From positions 10,983,792 through 11,047,791 of the forward strand of contig CM021323.1 of assembly GCA_010645155.1 (NCBI GenBank): DNA of 64,000 nt. The letters run 5' to 3'. Numbering within the stretch: the first letter of the stretch is position 1; each line of letters starts with the position of its first letter. The DNA is from Tigriopus japonicus (Eukaryota > Arthropoda > Copepoda > Harpacticoida > Harpacticidae). Shown piece by piece: positions 38,784 through 49,400 of this stretch. A model generated the notes under the pieces. That model did not search any database, was not told the origin of the DNA, and worked only from the letters and a program-made list of their open reading frames with translations. A program made the translations under genes and the position numbers.

Positions 38784-39036
38784 GGAGACGTGGTGTCGTG
38801 GTTAGCGCAGTTTCCTACAGTGAGAGAGGTCCCAGGTTCGATTCTCCTCCCCGACCTTTCTCGAGGAAACTTTTGGACGCTAAGTCACACCCACAGACGG
38901 AGAACCATTCTGATACCGGACATGAGATTGCCTATCGGAACAATTTGGACGATGTGATGGCTAGCTTCGCTGGCCGAGCGAGGCTCAACCCTCCAACCCT
39001 AGCACCAACAATCCAAAAAATAAATAAATAAATAAA
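38784..39036 (+). mobile_element. tRNA-derived SINE with (AAAT)n tail
   Basis: A pol III A box (TGGTTAGCGCAG, 38799-38810) and B box (GGTTCGATTCT, 38835-38845) lie at tRNA-like spacing. They are followed by an unrelated body and a TAAATAAATAAATAAA tail at about 39019-39034. It ends about 300 bp before the ACSF2 start. Confidence 0.8.
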
Positions 39037-39345
39037 GTCTTCCCATTCAAGGAATATCATTTTTACGTTAATACCTTAAGCCTCACCGTCTTTTATTTCT
39101 GTCAATCGCTTAGCTATGATTTTTCAAAGTAATATCATTTGGGGTTTAAAAATATATTTAAACAAAGGCTGTCGGTCATGATCGGGATTCTTAAATCTTC
39201 ACCCAGATGACACTGAACACCCTGTAAACATTATAAAGTGTCGAAAGTATAAAATCATTCCCGACCTTCGCTATGTTCAGTCTCATACTAACCCTTCGGG
39301 CATCGAGTTGACAAACCCTGAAACGTTGATAAAGTGGCCGAAAGT

Positions 39346-41703
39346 ATGTGTGACATGTACAAATCCGCCACGGACGGAAGTCTCCAACGCAATTTGTCCA
39401 GCGTTTTACCCACCGGGTATGTCCAACAATTTAAACCATTGCCAACTGTACTGTATTTGTTCTCCCGACTTATTTTGGTTTAATTGTTCCTGGATCAGAT
39501 CTAGCTCCGATATCAAATGGAGCTATGTTTGTGGAACAACCTCTGAGCCTTTGGTCAGTACTCATTTGGGTCAACTTTTCGATGAAAAGACCACGGAGTT
39601 TGCCGATCGGACCTGCATTGTGTCTACTTATCAAGGGATTAGCAAGACCTTCGCTGAGGTCAGAAAAGAGGTCGACCTTTTGTCGGCCGGATTTTTGGCC
39701 ATGGGAATGAACCATGGAGATCGCTTGGGGATCTGGGGAATGACTTGCTACGAATGGTATCTGGTTCAATTTGCAGCTGTGAAGGCTGGGCTTATTTTGG
39801 TAAGAACATTATTTATTGAGAACGAGTTATTTTGATGGAGGAGAAGCAATTTTCGGTGGGCTACTTTTAGGTCAATATCAACCCCGCCTATCAACCGAAT
39901 GAGTTGAAATATTGCTTGAATTTGGTGGGTGTGAAAGGATTGGTGTGCTCTGAAGTGTTCAAAACCCAAGATTATTACAAGATTTTGAACATTATTGCTC
40001 CCGAAGTGGAAGGATCCCAACCTGGAGCCATCAAGTCTAAAAGTGTGCCTTCTTTGGAAAAGCTGGTGATGATCTCTGACAAGGAATTTGGGTAAGCTTG
40101 ATGATGAAACGAGGAGTGGACTTGTGTTTTCATGTACCATTTTTTGTAACTTAAAGGGGAGCATTTCGGTTCAAAGATGTGATAAAAATGGGCAACAACA
40201 AGGAACCAATGGATAAATTGGAGTCTTTGCAAAACAGGATTCAGATGGACGACGCATGCAATATCCAGTTTACCTCGGTGAGGCTTACCTGAATGAATCC
40301 CTTTTTAGTACACCATCATACCTCATCCCTATCTAATTTCAGGGAACAACTGGAAGTCCCAAGGGAGCTTGTTTGTCCCATCACAATGTTGTGAATAACT
40401 CGCGGTTCATGGGTCAACGACTTCAATACGACAAAAAGGTTGGACTCCGAAATTTCATAATTTCTTTTCCCTGAAAAACAATAGCAACAAAATGTCTTAA
40501 ATCTAGCCCCATGCGATTTGCTTGGCCGTTCCATTTTATCACTCCTTTGGTTGTGTTATGGGAAATATTTGTGGTTTGATCTATGGAGTCAAAGTCGTTG
40601 TGCCGGCCATTCATTTCGACGCCAAATCTTGCTTGGAGGCTATTGAAAAGGAAAAGTATGACAAAAATATTTAGACTTATAAGGGGTTCAAAATGTAACA
40701 ATTGCCATCCATTTTAGGTGCACGGCTATTTATGGATCTCCAACCATGTTCGTGGATATGCTCAATTTACAAAGACAACATGGTTTTGACCTGTCTTCTG
40801 TTGAGACTGGCATCATGGCTGGTGCTTCTTGTCCCACGGAATTGTGCAAGAACGTCGGCAAAGAATTGAACATGACGAGATTCACCGTAATGATTACAAA
40901 GCCTTGATTTCATCTTACCATATCTCCTTAGAGAAACTTTTCCCCCCAGATTTGTTATGGTATGACTGAGACAAGTCCCGTCACATTCCAAGCGTTCCCC
41001 GAAGCTTCCACCACAATGTACGTGTGCTCTCATGTTGAAGCCAAAGTTTGCGACAAAGACGGGAAATTGCTCCCTTGCGGAACACCCGGCGAGCTGTGCA
41101 CTCGAGGTTATTCGACCATGTTGGGCTACTGGGGCGATGAAAAGAAGACCAATGAGACCATCGATGCCAAGCGATGGCTCCACTCTGGGTAAGTTAAATG
41201 TAACTTGTTTTGGACAACACTTTTATTTATGAAATTTTGCGTAAACAGAGACTTGGCTGTGATCCAAGAGGATGGCAGTTTTGATATTGTCGGCCGGATT
41301 AAGGATATGATCATCCGGGGAGGAGAGAACTTGTTCCCCAAAGAGATCGAAGAACTACTTCATCAACACCCCAAGGTTATGGAGGCCTCGGTGGTGGGCA
41401 TTCCCGATGAGCGCATGGGTGAGGAGTTGTGCGCTTGGATTCGCCTCGAGGATAACACCGAGTGCACTGAAGATGAGCTCAAGGCCTACTTCAAGGGCAA
41501 GGTACGTTAAGTTGATACATTTATTGACAAATATGTACGTACCTTAGAAGCAGGAGTTCAAATTATCATGTTATTGCTTTTAGATTGCCCATTTCAAGAT
41601 TCCGCGATTTATCATTTTTGTCGACAAGTTTCCTGTCACAGTGACGGGAAAGATCCAGAAATACAAGATCGTTGAGGAGAGTATTAAGAAGTTGGGACGT
41701 TAA
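39346..41703 (+). CDS. ACSF2: Acyl-CoA synthetase family member 2 (medium-chain acyl-CoA ligase)
   Basis: It activates fatty acids to acyl-CoA with ATP through an acyl-AMP intermediate; the human enzyme is mitochondrial. Exons: 39346-39416, 39499-39799, 39871-40091, 40157-40277, 40343-40438, 40507-40655, 40718-40886, 40950-41188, 41249-41501, 41584-41703, in phase, 579 residues (human 615). The P-loop [11 protein letters not shown] is at about 237-247 and YGMTETSP at 379-386. HSGDLA follows, then [20 protein letters not shown] and the C-terminal [10 protein letters not shown] with the catalytic Lys near 563. Start: an in-frame stop at 39319 leaves Met at 39346 or 39355. The resulting N-terminus is not an obvious mitochondrial presequence, so a missed upstream exon is possible. 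The segment after [11 protein letters not shown] is several residues shorter than in human ACSF2. Intron 5 has the donor AAG|GTTGGA. A poly(A) signal is at 41792. Confidence 0.95.
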
Positions 41704-42132
41704 AGAGAATGCGCATAAAAGTCTTTTTTGATCATTGATCCACATACAAAACAACGCCAAAAAATAATTGTACTGTACCACTTGCCATATCAATAAATAT
41801 CGCCTTCTATCGTATTCGTTAAAGACCAAAAATGGTCAAAAGCTCTATTATGAATTCAGGAGGAGGTTTGCTGTAGATTATAATTCTAGAGTGCCTTCGT
41901 TTTAGCTTTACTAGAAACTTGATGTTTTTCCTCGAGGAAGGACAACATACATTTCTAATAAACTCTAAAAGGTGCAATTAGTATACCGTTGTTGTCTCTA
42001 GTTCCATACAAATAGATATCTCAATGTTGACAAAGAAATCCAGTTGTCGTAAAGCTTGGAAGACTTACACGTCCATAAATGTACGTCTTTTGTATAGAAA
42101 TCTGACATTTATTGATGGCCATACATGCATAC
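41704..42132. other. Convergent 3' ends of ACSF2 and the glycosyltransferase gene
   Basis: Forward AATAAA at 41792-41797 serves ACSF2. Reverse AATAAA, read as TTTATT at 42108-42113, serves the minus-strand gene. About 310 bp separate the two signals. No gene lies between. Confidence 0.6.
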
Positions 42133-44205
42133 TCAACAATATTCCCAATTTCGATGTTCCCTGGGACGACATTTTTTTGGGCATGTTACGTTGAGGACGG
42201 TGCGATCGACAAATGGAACTCCGACAAAGTTATTGGGAGTCATTTCTCGTTGAGTGGGAAAGGCTGATGTTTTGGGAAAACTCTGACAATGATAGCTGTC
42301 ATGTTGAAGGGCCAACTCTTTGCTCCATTCCCACAAGTATTTGGTGAGGATCATTTGATCGTTGGCGTGAATCAGGCTTTGGGCATGAGCGGTCCGATCA
42401 CGGAGAATCTCGTAGAGCACTTTCCTCAAAGCATTTCTCAAGCGTTCCACTTTCACACCCCACATTCCGGCTAAGATCTCCATTTCATGATCGGGATGAT
42501 CCCGCATGAAATGGAACGGATGCTTCGAATGGATCCAAGCTTGAACAGCCATTTGCTCCCGTATTGACGCCACACTGTCCAAATCGCGAAACATGGCGAT
42601 GTGTACCTAAAATGGCGCAAAATTAGAGGAGCACAATTCTTTCAATTACTCCGTAATTTGGAAATGCTTGGAAGTATAGATTCAAATCTTGGGCATTAAG
42701 TTCACCTTAAAGATTTTATTGTGATCAAAGATTTCATTGGACAGAGTATTAGACGGCTTTCAGAAAATTAGGAGACGTGTAAAAAATATAGATTTACGTG
42801 GGCTTAAGGGTAAAGGAACCAGCGTCTCTAAAGGGAGCAACAAAATGACGTCATTTACTGTATAATGATTGAAGTATCTTATCACCCCAAACTCAATGAA
42901 TCCAACTTAATCACTAAGCTAATAAATAACAACAGGAAAACAAAGTATTTCGCTTTTGAGTTGGCATCTGTTACAAACAGTGTGTTTTCGAGCTTCTTAC
43001 TTGTGTTCTTTATGTTTATATAAGGACAAGGTTTCGGATTTTTTTTTTTCCCTTAGAATTGAACTTCTTGGAGCCAAAGTTTTTAGTGGGTGGCATTGAT
43101 ATGCATAAAAAGGTCTGAACTAGAGAGCAGATTTAATTTTTTTACGTTCAACTTTCAAAAAATTTTGGACGGTGGTCTTTGGGTTTTTAAAAGTTTTGCC
43201 ATTTTTGATTTTTTTTTAGATTTATTTTCGAAAAAAAACCCTTTTTGCGTTTTTTTGGACTTTGAAACTGTTTTCTCGAATTTTGATCTGACCTAACAAG
43301 TCGCCATTATTCCACGGCCAAGAACGAGCCTTAACAATTCTGTTTAAAAGAGTGCCAAACCAAACCTAGAATGTTTGGTTCTAGGTTTCTCTGTACAAAT
43401 TTCATAAAAAAATGTATGTACTCTATACATATCCGACCTTCATGTATCCAATGAGAAATATCTCGCAATAAGGATAATTTTAAAAAAATCAAGAACGAAA
43501 TCGTTGGGCGGAAAAAAGGAACGGAAGAAATCATTTTAGGCCAAAAGGCTTTTTGAGCCATTTTCTATTCAAATTCTTTTTGGGTCAATTTCAAGCCGTC
43601 TCAAATTGGCGAAAAATGTGAATGTTGTAACTAGTCGCAACTAAGTTGATGACGATTTCAAAGGGAAATCTTACCTGGTCATCGACCATTGGTACGAATC
43701 TCCAAATCGTTGGCAAAATGGTCTGAAGGGATCCAAATTGAGGGTTGGACCGAATATCACAGAAATCGAGGTTATCGTAACGGCACATCAAATCACAGAG
43801 TTGAGCGCCATCTGTGAGATTATGATAAACTCGCATGACCCATCCGGGATAAAACTGATGCATCATTTTGGCATTCAAGGCAATGCCTTGGAAATAGTGA
43901 CGTTGAGTGGGGGTTTTCGGGTCCCCAAAATACGAATACGATATCACTTTTTGAGCTGTACCTCTTTGAAATGCGTCTTTTCCGCACGTTGTTAGACCAA
44001 GATCTATAACGGGATCTTGATTTGGCACAAGTTTTCTTGAGCACGCACATTGTTCCAAGCGAATTGTTTGAAAAGCACCTTGATTTGTGGTTTTATTTGT
44101 TGCCAAATGCGGCCTCAATTGCACTTTATGATAAATAAGGAAAGCTATACAAGTAAAAGTGAAGACGGTTGACAACTTGAGCACGTTGCTCATCACTTTA
44201 GCCAT
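42133..44205 (-). CDS. Type II membrane glycosyltransferase-like protein
   Basis: Exons 43675-44205 and 42133-42606 join in phase 0 to 334 residues. A single hydrophobic segment at about 10-27 (LKLSTVFTFTCIAFLIYH) follows a short cytosolic tail, so a Golgi/ER type II orientation is likely. The lumenal domain has VISYSYFG, then YPGWVMRVYHN, and VHIAMFRDLDS with a DLD at 185-187, like the metal/nucleotide-sugar DxD of GT-A enzymes. REQMAVQAWI, FMRDHPDH and ILAGMWGVK follow. The end is Cys-rich (CPKKCRPREHRNWEYC). These blocks match a family of predicted glycosyltransferases known to me from invertebrates, algae and bacteria; donor and acceptor sugars are unknown. The start was chosen at the first ATG (44205), directly before the membrane anchor. 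The intron is 1068 bp. The gene is divergent from the isomerase-like gene. Confidence 0.8.
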
Positions 44206-44745
44206 CTCTGGGTCAGGCAAAAGATGCTGTGTAATCAGCCATTTGTTATCTTTCTGATGAACTTCCAATTTTCAAACGTCAATGCGCTTCAATTCTTGCA
44301 AGTCGTAAGGTTTGCCTACATTTCATAACTGGGTTATTTCTGGTGCTTTGATATTAGGAATGTAGCTTCATTGACATGTCAAACCATTTCTTGATTCCAA
44401 ATTTTGTCTGACGGAAATGTCACGAAACATCGGGATTTCAACTCACGAAACTTTCATAATCGGAGTCCTTATTTTAGGTCTTTCGTAAGTTTACGTCCAG
44501 CTTTGAAGTTCTTGCCCATTCGCCAAAACTAGGTACAATAAAAGATATATGTTCATATGTGTTTATTAGGTACCAAAAAATTTCCAAAGTCGTTCAGGGT
44601 GCGTAACATTTTAAGAACGTACCAAAGTAATCTTGTGTTCTGATGGATGTTATGTAATCTAGACCTGTTTCTACGGATTGCATGAAAACAGGTCCGTACA
44701 CGGACAACCAAAAGAGAAATTTTGTCGTTCAAGTATCAATTCACC
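44206..44745. promoter_or_regulatory. Divergent intergenic region, possible bidirectional promoter
   Basis: The 540 bp lie between the start codons of two oppositely transcribed genes, the glycosyltransferase-like (minus) and the isomerase-like (plus). Both promoters must be here or overlap it. No TATA box or other clear core element was identified. Confidence 0.4.
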
Positions 44746-46356
44746 ATGGACTTAGAACGCTTGGTCAATCTCAGCCAATTTCGTTTCACGGATTTCCCAA
44801 AGAAAAAAGTAGGCTTGTTGCATTTGGAACGGAAACGACCATGGCCATCGTGCCCCAACCCCGAAACCGGCAATCAATGGAGCGAGGATATGAAAACCAA
44901 GATCGTGGATATCGTTTCTCAAGCCAAATTTGAGGTCTTTCGAGTTGATCAAAAAACAAAGGTAGACGATGATCCGAGTCTGCGTCAAGCTCTCAGTAAG
45001 TTAAAAGTTAAAATCAATTAAATCATTGTACCCTGACAGTCTCCATTATATCCTTGTTGTTCCAGAGGATTGTCAGGAAGCTTCTGTGGATGTTATCGTT
45101 GCGGTACAACCAGTGATCAGCGATGGGCGTTTAGCCCCGGTTCTGGCCCAACAATGGGGACATTGTCTGGTTCTGTGGGCCACACCCGAGGAACAGAAAG
45201 GGGAAATGATCTCCGGGAACTCATTGGTCGGGTCACATCTTATGACTGCCACTCTGAGACAACTCGGGTTTCCCGTTCAATTCGTATTCGGAAACCTGGA
45301 TTGGGCTTTGGCCGAAACTCAGCTGTTGAAGGCCGTGGACGTGGCCTTTGCTTCACGATACGTGGCCAAGGCCAAAGTGGGCCTGATTGGTTACCAAGCC
45401 CCGGGTTTTCAAGACTTTCATCCGAACCCATTTGTCATGAGAAAGACCTTTGGTACCCTGATGTTACACATTGGCACCACAGAATACGTTCAATTGGCCA
45501 AGAACATGGGGGACAATGAAGTGAAGAGAGACTCTAACCACGTTGTCCAGGACCTCAAACTACCCTTCAAGGCTCTTCAGACTGGCTTTGGTGTTGAAGA
45601 ACACGAGCTGAACCAATCCTCGAGACATTATCTAGCCATGAAAACTCTGATTGCGGACAACAATCTGGACGCCCTCGCTATTCGGTGTTGGCCAGAATTG
45701 CCCGGACCTCCGGAAAGTGGCGGCCTAGACCAATGGTGTTACATGGCATTGGCCAGATTGGCAACTGAAGGGTTTCCAATTGCCTGCGAAGGGGATGTGG
45801 ATGGGGCTCTTGGATGCTTGATTGGCAAATTTCTAGGCTGTGGCGCTATTTACCTCTCTGATTGGCTTGAGCATGACAAACAATCGCTGACACTTTGGCA
45901 TGGCGGAATGGCTCCATTTCAGCTGAGTGAAGCTGTTGGCACTCCGTTAGGCCCTTGCATTAGCCGCCATTTTAATAACCGGAAAGCTGGTTGTCTTGAC
46001 GCAACTATCAAGATTGGGATGGAGGTGACCATTTTTAGATTTTGGGTGTTTAATGACCAATACCACGTGGTGATAATGGAAGGTTCGGAACATTTGATGG
46101 AGGAAAATGATAGAGCGAAATACTCATTTCATTTTCAATTCTAGGAAGGACTGTCAGGCCCAAAAGACATTTATTGGGAAACAATGGTTTGGTGGAGTTT
46201 GAGGATGACGTGGATCTTATTAATTCATTTGATACTTGGCTTCAAAGTGGATTTCCGCATCACATTTGCGTCGTAGAAGGGCGCCAAGGCAAGAAAATGG
46301 CTTCATTTGCCGAACTGAGCAATGTCAAGGTCCTTGAAAAACGCTTGCTTGCATAA
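44746..46356 (+). CDS. L-fucose/L-arabinose isomerase-like protein
   Basis: Exons 44746-44995, 45066-46082 and 46145-46356 join in phase to 492 residues, a typical length for this family. The N-terminal two thirds is a Rossmann-like isomerase fold (VIVAVQPVISDGRLAPVLAQ, FVFGNLDWAL, KVGLIGYQAPGFQDF). The C-terminal catalytic part has ALAIRCWPELP, then CEGDVDGAL (324-332) and LWHGGMAP (His362). These correspond to the acidic and His residues used for metal binding in fucose isomerases. VVIMEG and LLGNNGLVEF follow. Such enzymes interconvert aldoses and ketoses and are mostly bacterial or archaeal; the true substrate is not known. Two short introns (70 and 62 bp) show it is a settled nuclear gene. 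The second donor is GAAG|GTTCGG; this splice is needed to restore the conserved tail. The ATG at 44746 is the first in frame. A poly(A) signal is at 46373. Confidence 0.85.
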
Positions 46357-46472
46357 ATTTCTTTCAAGAAGGAATAAAAAATGCCGTTGGTTGGCTTGAA
46401 TCAGTATTTCGACATTTTTTTATTTGGCACACAAAGTGAAAAGCTATTTATTTGGTCAGCTCGATTGGGTTC
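46357..46472. promoter_or_regulatory. Tail-to-tail 3' ends with both poly(A) signals
   Basis: Only 116 bp separate the isomerase-like stop from the phosphatase stop. The forward AATAAA is at 46373-46378 and the reverse one, read as TTTATT, at 46419-46424. The two transcripts may overlap at their 3' ends, depending on cleavage sites. Confidence 0.6.
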
Positions 46473-49400
46473 TCATCTTGATGCCTTGGTGAGATCTTCA
46501 AGCGAGTCCTTATTGCTGGTGGTCTCGGCATAGCTCTGAAGCACCCGATAGACCCTCATAAGATCATTGCGATGTCGCCAAAGCCCAGGTTTGCAAAGAT
46601 GGGTTATCTTCACGTACTGGTAGACATCAACTTGGTGCTCAAAGTCCAATTGTTTCATCAACGTCATCACAGAACAGTAGATTGCTGCTTCGGTTCCACC
46701 ACACGAATCCACAACCACCAGGGTCCCCATTCCGGAACGCTGTTTATGCATGGATTGGGTCATTTTGTGGGTAGATATGATATCATGAAATGTAGTGGAA
46801 CATTGATGGGGAGGCTCAAACACGAGCCGAACCGACAATTCGGCTTTGGAATGGATGGAGGTCATCACAAAGTCTTTGGAGAGAACCCCGTTCATTTCAG
46901 ATTCTTCCAAGAACGAAATTCGAATGGAGTCCATCTCGATATCTACTTGTTGATTGGGCCAAAACACACCAAACTCCTAAAATGCAATAAAAACCAACAT
47001 TATAATTGGTACAAGGTTAAAGAAAAATCCCAGTCAAGTTCTTACTGGCATTTTCACTTGTGTTAAGACCACCACTGTTCTAATTCCTTGTTCCCACAAC
47101 ATTCTCCAAAAGTCAGTAATGGTCTGTTCTAACGGATATTGTGTGATGATGAATTCGTTGGTGGAATGAAAGCCCGGTAACCACGTGGCGTTTATGTAAT
47201 CTGACCCTTCAAATCCTGGTCGGGGATTCAGGTTGACTCTGGAGTAGTCCACGGGTAAACTATCAAAGTTCCGAGTTTTGTCCCGATTGCAAGGTTTCAA
47301 GGCCGAAGCAAATTGGAACTCTTGAGGCTGGAACGTCGTGGCCAATTTGAGCTGGTGATCAACAAGGTGCCAGGGGATGAGATCGTGATCTGCGGTCAGA
47401 TTACTTTCCAGTGTTGAAACATAACGCGACAAATACGACCGATTGACCAAGGTCTCTCCGGCAGCGATGGCTTCTGCTAATATCTCGTATAAGAATACAT
47501 ATTGCTCTTCAGTTTGAACCAAGAAATTTCTCTGAGTTCGGATATGTTTTAGATAGGTGATCAAGTCAACCGACCCATTGACCCTGATTTGTCGGAGCAT
47601 TGCATCTGCCACAATGAAGGCTCCAGTTCTTCCGACACCCGCACTGAAATATAGAAATGAAATTTAGACAAATAAAAAAGAAAAGCTGATTAGGTTTTCA
47701 ATGCAGCTTGATTCCCTCAAGGTCTTTATACCTTCCCAAGTGCTCAACCTAATATCGTCAATCCTAACGACGTTTTGGCATAGCCGTCAAATCCAAGCTC
47801 TTGATGACAATCACTGAGCAAGATTAGGCATAGACCACGGAACTTCTGGACGGGTGACGGCCACGCAACCTTTTCCACAGACGTCATGTCGCTCAGGAAG
47901 CAACGTTATTTAATTCAGACTTATGTTAGATCTTAACAACTTAGTTTTCTTTTCTCTAGCTTATTTCCAGTCTCCACATCTCCCCTGTGAAGGATTTTCA
48001 CAGTTTTGATACTGTTGTATTACTCATGCATGGATAGATAACTGAAAACATCAAATTTTAACATAGTTTTAACTTGACACAATCCAATTTGAACATATGT
48101 AAATATCCATTTAAATAATTCAGATAGGTGATACTTCATGAAATATTTGGTATACCTTAATGTCACATTGTACCTGTAAGCAATTGTTGATAATATATAT
48201 ATCTTGCACTTGATATGCCATAATTAAGTTTAATTTGTACCCCTTTGTACATTAATATGTCTCAACTGTACAAGCATTGAGGTAGCAAACTTAAAATCTG
48301 GCAACTGACCCAAGAGATATTTAACCCCTTTCAATGTTCCCATTCCGGCATTTTTAATATCTTTTCAGTATATTTTATTAAATTTCCTTATTTGTAGTTC
48401 TATACATTCAATGGATAATTCACTTTCTTTCATCCTCATGCCCATGTTAAGTTCCATATCATGGGTTTCTCATTAGATTCACTCCTTTTAAAGGACTTCA
48501 AAAGCCTTAGGCTATAATTAGTATAGCATTCGCACAGTTCCATTGTATAATTTAAAGGTTAGATTAGGCACTTTAGGCTCTTACAGCATGTAGAAAGTAA
48601 ATCACTACAAGAAACAGTATCAAATAAAAATTCTTTCTTTGGTGACTTTAACCATTGACCAAATGTACTTGTGTTGAAATTTTGGGCAAATATATGCCAA
48701 GACAAATATTCTGCTTTGAGCTTAAAAGATTCCCAGAATTATGCCTCACACAATGCAAACACTAAGATTTATCTTACTTGCTTGGTTCACTCACATTTAG
48801 AAAAAGTATATGAACGTTTGGTATGTGGCTGAATCACCAACAGAACAAGCCTTGCCATCGAGAAGAACTCACACCATGAACAATCTAGCTGTAGTTGAGA
48901 CTTGACCGATTCCCAAAATAACTCTGGGTGAGGAGGTACTTGTTTCACTAAAGGTGTTGCACTATCAAAGGTGGGTGTGCCATCAGCCATAGACGGTAGC
49001 ACTACAGCAGATGAAGGAGTATTGCCATGAGTCAAAAGATCTGAATGTGACTTTAAAAACACACTTACAAAGCACTGCACAGATGAATTTATCACATTTC
49101 ATCATGATTCTTCAAGATGTTTCAAATGTTGTGAGTGAGAAAGAACTGGCAAAACAAGCAAGGGTGACTGAAAATTTGTAGGCTTTCTAAAATTGTGATT
49201 TGGATCTTGCAAAAATAAGTAAGGCTCAAGTCATTTCTTCAAATAATAGAAACCTGCTATGAGCTTATAAATAGCAAAAGGAACTTAATACTCAAATTAT
49301 AAAGAGATTTTGTTTTGTCATAAGATAAAATCATGCTGTCTGCTGGTCAATGATCTCGTCACCTTTTGAATGGCAGATGTGGCCAATCCAGCCCAATGAG

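Larger units (their letters stand above)
32929..39345. other. Intergenic region with SINEs and inverted-repeat elements
   Basis: It includes the protease gene promoter at its left end and the ACSF2 promoter at its right end. Inside are tRNA-derived elements (33049-33240 and 38784-39036), (A/C)AAACA-rich low-complexity DNA near 35255-35335 and 35620-35670, an AT-rich block near 36150-36900, a 54-bp-arm inverted repeat (37443-37731) and a TIR element (37903-38162). No protein-coding gene was recognised. Confidence 0.6.
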
